The position numbers were made by a program, and so were the translations under genes. A stretch of 45,676 nt of DNA from a bacterium BMS3Abin03 (GTDB lineage Bacteria > Bacteroidota > Ignavibacteria > Ignavibacteriales > Ignavibacteriaceae): positions 1-45,676 of the forward strand of contig BDSV01000209.1 of NCBI GenBank assembly GCA_002898075.1. Direction: 5' to 3'. Positions 39,245 through 45,676 of this stretch are shown here, in pieces. How positions within the stretch are numbered: position 1 is the stretch's first letter; every line of letters begins with the position of its first letter. Below the pieces are notes generated by a model. It ran no database searches, was not told the DNA's origin, and saw only the letters and a program-made list of their open reading frames with translations.

Positions 39245-39380
39245 ATGAGTCCACATTTAAAAATGTAATCACAGTGGAAACAAAGATCAAAAAAAACTTA
39301 ATTTTTAATGAATTCCCACTTTCCCCGATAAATCGGGAGGAATGACAATCAAGAATACCGGCTTTTTAGATCGAACTCAT
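39245..39380. repeat. MITE-like element, copy 3, with target duplication
   Basis: 136 bp; left end ATGAGTCCACATTTAAAAATG, right end (read inward) ATGAGTTCGATCTAAAAAGCC. It is flanked on both sides by the same 12 bases, GTTTAATTATAG (39233-39244 and 39381-39392), as expected for a target-site duplication. It contains a CCCGATTTATCGGG hairpin also found at 44287-44300. The rest of the 39114-39466 gap is featureless. Confidence 0.75.
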
Positions 39381-39466
39381 GTTTAATTATAGATATTTCA
39401 AACAGATTATATATCAAATATCTCAGTTAAGAATTCTCTGTAAATTTCGAAATACTAAGAATCATT

Positions 39467-41026
39467 TTGAATACAATAGTAAAATTATTAGGAATTATAT
39501 TCTTTTCACTCGCTCTTTATCAAACTGCTGCGGCTCAGGATACAAGCAAAAGTTTAGCGTTCAAGAACAATCGTCCGTATCGAAAATTCCCCTATTTCTA
39601 CCGCCCCGATCTTGGGTACCAGATATGGCAGCAGTTTAAATTAATTCAGGAAGCGAACGGCGGAGATGCCCTCGCACAACACGAATTGGGTTTACGCTAT
39701 CTTTTAGGCGAGGGGATAGCTGTCGATACCAACAGGGCAGTTTACTGGCTAAAGCAGGCAGCCAACCAGCACTTGCCTTCTGCAATGTACAATTACGGAA
39801 TTCTGCTTTTTAACGGCTGGGGAGTTGAGTGGAATCCTTTTTCTGCGTTTAAATATTTTTTAGGGGCGGCTAAAGCTGGCATGGTTCAGGCACAGTATAT
39901 CGTAGGTATTTTGTACACCGATAACCTTTTACTAAAACGGGATTTTAATTATGCGTACTACTGGATTAAAAAATCCGCTGAAGGTGATTATAAAGAAGCG
40001 GAAGATGTTGTAAAGAAAATTGAACCGGAGATACAGCAATCGGTTGTCGATTCGATAACCCGGGTAATCGAAGGTCAATTATCTAAAGAAGACAGGGGAA
40101 AAGACAATAACCTCAATTTAACTTCACCAGCCGGGTTAGTTTATATCGATTTTAACATACAAAGAGATACAATAAAAACAATTTCTGATAGTATGCTAAT
40201 AGTTGATCTTCGATACAGCGCAGCCGACAGCGTAGTTGAAAAATTGAACATCGATTCTCTAAAATATCTCACAGACTTTCCCATGCAAAGCATTGTTTTA
40301 CTTGTAGAGCTTGCAGAGAACGGAAGCCCCGAAGCACAGAGTATTATAGGCAGAATGTACGAAAAAGGCATTTACTTTAAAGAAAATAAGATAAAAGCAG
40401 CTTCTTATTACTTCAGGGCACAAAGAATTGATTCACCAAAAGGTCCGTTCCTTCTCTGGAAGTTAACCAGGTCGCTAGGTTTCTTAGAAAAACTTCAGAA
40501 AGCAGTCGATTACGGCAGTCCCGAAGCAAAGTTTGTTTGGTACGGTTTAAGTTCTGCAAATTATGATAACAGGATTGCAATTAGCGATGCTATGAATATA
40601 CTCGAAGATGCTTCGAATGAAAATTATATTCCTGCAATGGTTGAATTAGGATTAAATTATTATACCGGGCGATTTATAGACCGCGATATGAATGAAGGAT
40701 TAAAAATCTGGGAACGGGCAGTTTCTCTCGGAAGTACGGAAGCTAAGGTTAGATTAATTTCAGCTTCAATTTATAGCAAAGATCCTTCTTTAGACAGGGC
40801 AAATGCTTACCGGCAGCTTCTAAATGCTTCTGATAACGGTTCACTGCTTGCAGAAGTAACACTCGCTTATTGTAATGAAAACGGAATCGGCATTTATCCA
40901 TCCACAGCAGAGGCGGTAAAGTACTACCGGTATGCAGCGCAGCGAGGCAGCCAATATGCCTTTAGAGAATTGCAGCGCCTATACGATGATATTAGACCCA
41001 ATGATCCCGAATTTACAATTAATTAG
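39467..41026 (+). CDS. Secreted Sel1-repeat protein
   Basis: 519 residues from a TTG start; no ATG is available before the signal peptide (VKLLGIIFFSLALYQTAAAQ). At least six Sel1-type repeats (about 36 residues each) are visible, for example AQHELGLRYLLGEGIAVDTN, AMYNYGILLFNGWGVEWNPF, AQSIIGRMYEKGIYFKENKI and EVTLAYCNENGIGIYPSTAE. A less repetitive stretch separates the first and second blocks. Sel1 arrays mediate protein contacts and are often used at the cell surface. No partner is evident. Confidence 0.8.
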   Translation: MNTIVKLLGIIFFSLALYQTAAAQDTSKSLAFKNNRPYRKFPYFYRPDLGYQIWQQFKLIQEANGGDALAQHELGLRYLLGEGIAVDTNRAVYWLKQAANQHLPSAMYNYGILLFNGWGVEWNPFSAFKYFLGAAKAGMVQAQYIVGILYTDNLLLKRDFNYAYYWIKKSAEGDYKEAEDVVKKIEPEIQQSVVDSITRVIEGQLSKEDRGKDNNLNLTSPAGLVYIDFNIQRDTIKTISDSMLIVDLRYSAADSVVEKLNIDSLKYLTDFPMQSIVLLVELAENGSPEAQSIIGRMYEKGIYFKENKIKAASYYFRAQRIDSPKGPFLLWKLTRSLGFLEKLQKAVDYGSPEAKFVWYGLSSANYDNRIAISDAMNILEDASNENYIPAMVELGLNYYTGRFIDRDMNEGLKIWERAVSLGSTEAKVRLISASIYSKDPSLDRANAYRQLLNASDNGSLLAEVTLAYCNENGIGIYPSTAEAVKYYRYAAQRGSQYAFRELQRLYDDIRPNDPEFTIN

Positions 41027-41071
41027 CTGCAGGTTTTTTAATTTTGTAGTAAGAATTTTTTGAGGTGAATC

Positions 41072-42247
41072 CTGAACCGGTCAGATAATAAAATAGTAAT
41101 CGAATCAAAATTACCCGAAATCGGTACGAGTATTTTCTCCGTAATGTCTCAAATGGCATTAGATTACAAAGCCATTAATCTCGCCCAGGGCTTCCCTGAT
41201 TTTAACTGCAATGAAGAACTGCTTAAATTAGTATCTTATTATCAGGAAAAGGGATTTAACCAGTATGCTCCAATGGCTGGTGTTCCTGTGCTCCGCAGAG
41301 AGATTTCCGGGAAGATCGAGAAATTACACAGCCGAAAATACGACGAAAACAAAGAAATTACAGTAACTGCCGGAGCAACACAAGCAATATATACCGCAAT
41401 TACAACGGTAGTTCAGCCGGGCAATGAAGTAATTATTATTGAACCTGCTTACGATTCCTACGTGCCGGGAGTAAAATCAAACGGCGGCATCCCTGTATTT
41501 GTTTCCCTGAACCCAAAAGATTATTCATACAATTGGGAAACCGTGCGAAAAAGTATAACCGGTAAAACTAAACTTATGATATTCAACTCGCCTCACAATC
41601 CTACAGGCAGCTTAATAACTAAAAACGATATCCGGCAGCTCGAAGCAATTGTAAAGGACACAAATATTTTAATCATTAGTGATGAAGTGTACGAGCACAT
41701 TGTATTTGATGAACAGATACATTTCAGTTTTTCCGAATCGGATGAATTGGCTAAAAGATCGTTCGTTATTTCATCTTTCGGGAAAACTTTTCACACAACA
41801 GGATGGAAGATGGGCTACTGTGCTGCACCTGAAAACCTGACTTCTGAATTTAGAAAGATGCACCAGTTCGTTGTGTTTTCAGCTAACACACCAATTCAAT
41901 ATGCTTACGCTGATTATCTGAAGAATGAAAAACATTATTTACAACTGAGTGATTTTTACCAGAAGAAACGTGATCTGTTTCGTAATCAAATCAAAAATTC
42001 GAAATTTAAATTATTACCTTGCAAAGGTACTTACTTTCAGTTGATGAATTATTCAGAAGTAACAGAAATGAATGACAAAGATTTTGCTGAATATTTAACG
42101 AAAGAAAAAGGAATAGCCGTCATTCCTGTTTCACCTTTTTATTCAAACGGCAGCTCCGAATATATAATAAGAATTTGTTTTGCTAAAAAAGATGATGTAC
42201 TAATAAAAGCAGCAAATAAATTAACTCAAGTTGCAAGGTCGTTTTGA
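41072..42247 (+). CDS. PLP-dependent class I/II aminotransferase (methionine aminotransferase-like)
   Basis: About 391 residues if begun at CTG 41072; 367 from the first ATG at 41144. The frame is open from 41069, and the residues just before the ATG (KLPEIGTSIFSV) match the conserved start of methionine/kynurenine aminotransferases (KLP..G.SIF..MS..A...AINLAQGFPDF). The ATG start would therefore truncate the family N-terminus. Other motifs: PHNPTG, SDEVYEH and SSFGKTFHTTGWKMGY with the PLP lysine. It transaminates keto acids with methionine, glutamine or aromatic amino acids. See the finding on the start codon. Confidence 0.85.
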   Translation: MNRSDNKIVIESKLPEIGTSIFSVMSQMALDYKAINLAQGFPDFNCNEELLKLVSYYQEKGFNQYAPMAGVPVLRREISGKIEKLHSRKYDENKEITVTAGATQAIYTAITTVVQPGNEVIIIEPAYDSYVPGVKSNGGIPVFVSLNPKDYSYNWETVRKSITGKTKLMIFNSPHNPTGSLITKNDIRQLEAIVKDTNILIISDEVYEHIVFDEQIHFSFSESDELAKRSFVISSFGKTFHTTGWKMGYCAAPENLTSEFRKMHQFVVFSANTPIQYAYADYLKNEKHYLQLSDFYQKKRDLFRNQIKNSKFKLLPCKGTYFQLMNYSEVTEMNDKDFAEYLTKEKGIAVIPVSPFYSNGSSEYIIRICFAKKDDVLIKAANKLTQVARSF

Positions 42248-42327
42248 TAAACAATTAAAGCGGTGTTATTAAAACATTTTTTTGTTTCAGTAACCCACGA
42301 CTTAAGTCTGTGTTGCGCAATTCTGAA

Positions 42328-42410
42328 TTGTCATTCTGAATGAAGCATAGCGGAATGAAGAATCTCAACTTCACAAAATTTGAGACTCTTCACTGCCTTC
42401 AGAGTGACAA
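42328..42410. repeat. Dispersed palindromic repeat (GTCATTCTGA type)
   Basis: 83 bp with inverted ends: TTGTCATTCTGAATG on the left and TTGTCACTCTGAAGG read inward from the right, plus a paired GAATCTCA/TGAGACTC inner stem. This type of element, ending in GTCATTCTGA, is common between genes in many bacterial genomes. Confidence 0.65.
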
Positions 42411-42494
42411 AAAATAGTTCTGCAACAGACTCTTAAGTCTTAAGTAACTTAATAACCGACTTTTTAATTTACTCAAGTTGACAGGTAGTCCTTA

Positions 42495-43490
42495 ATGAAA
42501 ATTGAAAATACTACGCAAACGAATAAAAGAGCAGCACAAGCTTCACTATTAATCGGGGTGCTTTTGCTCATTGCAAAGTTTGTTGCATATTTTATTACCG
42601 GCTCATCTGCAATTTTCTCCGATGCTTCAGAATCAGTAGTGAACATTTTTGCAACATCGATGGCGTTGTTCAGTATTATCCTAAGTTCTAAACCTGCCGA
42701 TGAATCTCACTTATACGGACACGGAAACATCGAGTATTTCTCAGCCGGGATTGAAGGGATGCTTATCTTTTTAGCAGCAATTGTAATTATCTATCAAGCT
42801 ATTTACGATATATTAAAAGGACCGGAGTTAAAAAGTCTTAGCACAGGAATTATTATTATTGCTGCAGCAGGTGGAATAAATTTACTCTTAGGATTATATC
42901 TTATAAAAACTGGCAAACGAACCGATTCCCTTCCCCTGATCGCTGACGGGAAACATATACTTACAGATTCTTACACAAGCTTTGGGGTGATGATAGGGAT
43001 AATTTTAGTTATAATAACAGAAATAAATATTTTAGATCCGATGATTGCAATTTTTGTTGCTTTAAATATTTTAACTACTGGTTATAAACTCATCAGAGTA
43101 TCGATAGGCGGATTGATGCTTGAAACCGATCCGAAAATACTTAAAGATATTGCAGATACTCTCATACTTTTTAAAAAAGATTATTGGATCGATTTACACG
43201 AACTGCGCTATTGGAAATCGGGAAATCAAATCTTTATGGATTTTCATCTGATACTACCTTTTTATTTTAACATTCAGCAAACCCACACTGAAGATAAAGA
43301 AATAGATGAAAAGTTGAGAGAGAAATTTCCTAATCCACAAATAAAAATCCACTTCGATTATTGCAGACCCGAGCTATGCAAGTTCTGCGGATATGACGAT
43401 TGTGATGTTCGAAAAGAAAGCCACTCGATTCAGTTTAACTGGGATGTTAAAAAATTAACGGGAGATGCAGTGTTTAAAATTCATTCCTGA
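42495..43490 (+). CDS. Cation diffusion facilitator (CDF) metal transporter with cysteine tail
   Basis: 331 residues with six TM helices (about 15-34, 38-60, 85-105, 118-138, 160-177, 182-198). CDF proteins export Zn2+, Fe2+, Mn2+ or related ions in exchange for H+. The helix II acidic motif SDASESVVN and the helix V DGKHILTDSYTS (HxxxD) are intact. The cytoplasmic domain follows, with LMLETDP, DIADTLILFKK and DFHLILP. After it, the tail holds CRPELCKFCGYDDC (C-x4-C-x2-C-x4-C), a further metal-binding cluster seen in only part of the family. The metal is not predictable by sight. Confidence 0.88.
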   Translation: MKIENTTQTNKRAAQASLLIGVLLLIAKFVAYFITGSSAIFSDASESVVNIFATSMALFSIILSSKPADESHLYGHGNIEYFSAGIEGMLIFLAAIVIIYQAIYDILKGPELKSLSTGIIIIAAAGGINLLLGLYLIKTGKRTDSLPLIADGKHILTDSYTSFGVMIGIILVIITEINILDPMIAIFVALNILTTGYKLIRVSIGGLMLETDPKILKDIADTLILFKKDYWIDLHELRYWKSGNQIFMDFHLILPFYFNIQQTHTEDKEIDEKLREKFPNPQIKIHFDYCRPELCKFCGYDDCDVRKESHSIQFNWDVKKLTGDAVFKIHS

Positions 43491-43495
43491 AAACA

Positions 43496-43564
43496 TCATT
43501 CCGGGATTAAGTGTTTATGGCAGAACACATGCTTGTCACAACGAATCCCGACTCGACGGAATGA
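43496..43564. repeat. Palindromic intergenic repeat
   Basis: About 69 bp with TCATTCCGGGATT at the left, and the inverted AATCCCG plus CGGAATGA at the right. It lies immediately after the CDF gene and might serve as its terminator. Confidence 0.5.
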
Positions 43565-43646
43565 GTTTAACTTTGTAGCAAGTTATTTTATTTTTTTGCT
43601 CTCACCCGGATAAAATTCATTAAAGTTTTTTAGTTATTGTATTAGT

Positions 43647-43680
43647 GTACTAAATTTTGTACTTTTATTTGTACAAAATT
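43647..43680. promoter_or_regulatory. Operator-like array before the Phd/RelE pair
   Basis: GTAC occurs at 43647, 43659 and 43671, exactly 12 bases apart. The last two form a perfect 10-bp inverted repeat (AATTTTGTAC, 8 bases, GTACAAAATT). A possible promoter TTGTAT-N17-TACTTT (43637-43665) overlaps it. This is the arrangement expected for autorepression by an antitoxin; that function is inferred. Confidence 0.55.
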
Positions 43681-43693
43681 ACATGGAGTTATT

Positions 43694-43969
43694 ATGCACA
43701 GAATTAATTTAGATCAAGACATTCAACCATTATCAGTTTTTCGTTCAGAAATAGCATATTACTTTAATAAAGTTAAGAAAACTAAAAGACCGTTGATTAT
43801 TACACAAAATGGTAAAAGTTCTGCAGTTTTATTAGATGTTGCCGAATACCAATCTATGATTGATAAGATTGAAGTTCTTGAAGACATTAAATTGGCTGAA
43901 GAACAAATTAGCTCAGGAAAAGGAATTTCTCATACCAAAGTAAAAAGAATGTTTGCCAAGAGAGCTTAG
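43694..43969 (+). CDS. Phd/YefM-family antitoxin
   Basis: 91 residues. N-terminal DNA-binding part with DIQPLSVFRSEIAYYFNKVKKTKRPLIITQNGKSSAVLLDVAEYQSM, the standard Phd/YefM fold, and a charged C-terminus (EEQISSGKGISHTKVKRMFAKRA) that would wrap the toxin. Such antitoxins bind DNA upstream of their own genes. GGAG precedes the ATG. The toxin gene begins two bases after its stop. Confidence 0.9.
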   Translation: MHRINLDQDIQPLSVFRSEIAYYFNKVKKTKRPLIITQNGKSSAVLLDVAEYQSMIDKIEVLEDIKLAEEQISSGKGISHTKVKRMFAKRA

Positions 43970-43971
43970 TT

Positions 43972-44253
43972 GTGAAAATTATTTGGTCTCCACTATCCGT
44001 TGAAAGACTTGAAGAAATCTACGAATATATTTCAAATGATAATGACTCTGCGGCTAAAATATTTTTAGATAAAATTTTTGAAAAAATTGAATCCTTAACC
44101 GAATATCCACAAAGGGGAAGAAAAGTTCCCGAAGTAAACCGTGAAGAAGTCCGGGAAGTATTTTTTGGTAGATATAGAATTATCTATCGTGTTATAAAAA
44201 ATAAAATAATTATTTTAACTACTGAAGTTACGCAAAGAAGCATTTTAACATAA
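43972..44253 (+). CDS. RelE/ParE-family toxin
   Basis: 93 residues from GTG. Pattern WSPLSVERLEEIYEYISNDN, AAKIFLDKIFEKIESLTEYPQRGRKVPEV, VREVFFGRYRIIYRVIKNKIIILTTEV matches the RelE/ParE superfamily. ParE members poison DNA gyrase and RelE members cut mRNA; the family cannot be split by sight, but the conserved GR-x-VPE and YRIIYRV lean to ParE. Second gene of a type II module. Confidence 0.88.
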   Translation: MKIIWSPLSVERLEEIYEYISNDNDSAAKIFLDKIFEKIESLTEYPQRGRKVPEVNREEVREVFFGRYRIIYRVIKNKIIILTTEVTQRSILT

Positions 44254-44267
44254 AAAAGGTCCTTATT

Positions 44268-44365
44268 TGTCATTCCCACTGCCTGTCCCGATTTATCGGG
44301 GAAAGTGGGAATCTATTTCTTCATTTATTTTTGCATAGTGGATGCCCGCTTTCGCGGGCATGACA
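44268..44365. repeat. Palindromic element with TGTCAT...ATGACA ends
   Basis: 98 bp; outer ends TGTCAT/ATGACA, inner CATTCCCACT/AGTGGGAAT around CCCGATTTATCGGG (44287-44300), and a perfect hairpin ATGCCCGC-TTTC-GCGGGCAT at 44342-44361. Its central segment matches the interior of MITE copy 3. Confidence 0.65.
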
Positions 44366-44771
44366 TGCTGTCTTTATGATTTTGCGTAACTTCAGTTAAC
44401 TATTAGAAATTTTAAACAATTACTTTTAGATGAAGACATTAAGTAAGAGTTTGTGCGAAAATAAATTTAAAGCAGCCCACAGTTTCAACTGTGAGTAAAT
44501 AGACAGGGAATAAAATTTTTTTTTAACCGTTTTAATGGTTTCCTAAAACAAACGGTCAACTTGAGCAATTAATTAATCATTGTTACAACTTGTTTAATAG
44601 TGCAGAAAAATTTATGCAAGTTCTGTTATGTTTTTTGGGTTGAGAAACTAAAGCTTTGTAGCTATGTGCAGCAGCAATTTAATTTAGATGCCATTAAGTT
44701 ACTACACGAAATGACAGGTAATATTTGAAAATTTTCAGTATTTTTAAAATCAGTAATAGAAAATCATAGAT
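44366..44771. other. Gap with a second copy of the TCAAGTTGAC-type repeat
   Basis: A CACAGTT/AACTGTG hairpin at 44478-44493 and a TTAACCGTTTTAATGG...AACGGTCAACTTGA end at about 44520-44568 resemble the right half of 26298-26454. No ORF. Confidence 0.5.
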
Positions 44772-45164
44772 ATGACACAAGAAGAACACATAAAATATTG
44801 GGTTGAAAGTTCCGAACACGATCTGCAAACAATGGATAAACTATATTCATCCGGTATTTATGATTGGTCACTTTTCATTGGTCATCTGGTTTTAGAAAAA
44901 TTATTAAAAGCGCTTTTTGTAAAAAATAATGCTAACAAGATACCACCTAAACTTCATAACCTGGTTAGATTAGCAGAGATATCTAAAATTGAACTTGATG
45001 AAAACAAGAGAATTTTACTTGATAGGATAAATGATTTCAATATTGAAGTTAGATATCCTGAATATAAAAATGAGTTTTATAAATTATGTACAAAAGAATT
45101 TGCAGAAGAAAACATTAATCGTATAAAAGAGCTTAACCAATGGTTAAAATCCCGGATAAAATAA
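44772..45164 (+). CDS. HEPN-domain protein (toxin-like partner of MNT)
   Basis: 130 residues, all-helical. Starts with YWVESSEHDLQTMDKLYSSGIYDWSLFIGHLVLEKLLKALFV, the canonical first half of HEPN domains, then PPKLHNLVRLAE and FNIEVRYPEYKNEF. HEPN proteins in MNT pairs are usually RNases with an R-x(4-6)-H motif; no arginine here is followed by a histidine at that distance, so catalysis is doubtful. Its 3' end overlaps the MNT gene by 25 bases. Confidence 0.85.
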   Translation: MTQEEHIKYWVESSEHDLQTMDKLYSSGIYDWSLFIGHLVLEKLLKALFVKNNANKIPPKLHNLVRLAEISKIELDENKRILLDRINDFNIEVRYPEYKNEFYKLCTKEFAEENINRIKELNQWLKSRIK

Positions 45165-45457
45165 ATTTGATTATTAAAAAATATTTAAGATTATTAAAAG
45201 AAAATAATTTCTCTCTTAAGAATGCGTACTTATTTGGCAGTTATGCAAAAGGCAACAATGATGAGTGGAGTGATATTGATATTGCTATTGTATCAGATGA
45301 TTTTGAGGGTATAAGAATTAAGGACAGAGATAAAATAAGGGCTATTACCCTCTCAGTCAGTTCAAGTATAGAAATCCTTCCTTTTAACCCCAAAGATTTT
45401 TCTGAAGAGAATCCATTAGCAAAGGAAATAATGGAAACCGGCATACGGTTGATTTAA
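45140..45457 (+). CDS. MNT-type minimal nucleotidyltransferase (antitoxin-like)
   Basis: 105 residues. It has the polymerase-beta-like motif: FGSYAKG...SDIDIAIV, that is G33-S34, ten residues, D45-x-D47, then a third acidic region near SIEILPF. In characterised HEPN/MNT pairs the MNT enzyme blocks the toxin by adding AMP to a tyrosine. The active-site acidic residues are present. The overlap with the HEPN gene implies translational coupling. The remaining 45458-45676 shows no feature. Confidence 0.88.
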   Translation: MVKIPDKINLIIKKYLRLLKENNFSLKNAYLFGSYAKGNNDEWSDIDIAIVSDDFEGIRIKDRDKIRAITLSVSSSIEILPFNPKDFSEENPLAKEIMETGIRLI

Positions 45458-45676
45458 TTCATATCTGTTCACTTATTATAAAATTAAAAAGTATTCGTCT
45501 CTAAACCCCGATGAAAAGAATTAGGATAAACTCTGCCGGGAGATAGTTCAAAGTTGGACTAACCAACAACTCAAGTTAAAAAAGTAAAATTTTATTTCTT
45601 CTTGACAAAAACATCTGAAAAGCATAATTTGTTTTATCAACAAAGAGCATTATGTGTGGGAAATTTTAGCTCAACA

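Overview
The window is AT-rich bacterial chromosome, most likely from an uncultured member of the Ignavibacteria (Bacteroidota/Chlorobi side). That placement is an inference. It rests on the gene mix: a DUF2851 protein, an mreBCD-PBP2-rodA block fused to purine and pyrimidine genes, CXXCH-rich porin-cytochrome genes, weak Shine-Dalgarno use with many TTG starts, and intergenic DNA full of short palindromic repeats.

Layout. 1-1849: the tail of a TPR gene, then a SLOG-type nucleotide-sensor protein with four membrane helices. 1850-2849: about 1 kb of gene-free, repeat-rich DNA. 2850-7140: an RlpA-like protein, then a compact riboflavin operon (ribD, ribE, ribBA, ribH). 7437-11358 (minus): a membrane-bound PP2C-type phosphatase and a MATE exporter. 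11359-13870: repeats, a small membrane protein, a RecQ-like helicase cut off just before its DEAH box, two opposed tRNA-Ser genes (GGA and CGA) and a small conserved protein. 13876-18794 (minus): an outer-membrane barrel, then a four-gene porin-cytochrome operon encoding 25 haem-binding motifs in three cytochromes plus a beta-barrel. 19271-22185: a small secreted protein overlapping a SET-domain protein, then PepD and ClpS. 22329-24672: etfB, etfA and a bifunctional-nuclease/UVR protein. 24680-26161: DUF2851. 26604-38490 (minus): pyrG, a TPR protein, purN, purH, mreB, mreC, mreD, PBP2, rodA and pyrF, joining nucleotide synthesis to the cell-elongation machinery. 38715-43490: an SRPBCC protein, a Sel1-repeat protein, an aminotransferase and a CDF metal transporter. 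43694-45457: two toxin-antitoxin-like pairs (Phd/RelE-ParE and HEPN/MNT).

How it works together. Most genes are housekeeping. The most distinctive system is the porin-cytochrome cluster, which has the parts needed to carry electrons from the periplasm through an outer-membrane pore to a surface lipoprotein. It is preceded by a leader with a perfect 11-bp dyad and a terminator-like hairpin whose stem pairs fully only in the RNA of the operon strand. Other points to follow: a MITE-like family (three copies, shared terminal inverted repeats, one perfect 12-bp target duplication), an aminotransferase whose conserved N-terminus has no ATG/GTG/TTG start, a HEPN protein lacking the usual RNase motif, and a three-site operator with 12-bp spacing before the Phd/RelE pair.
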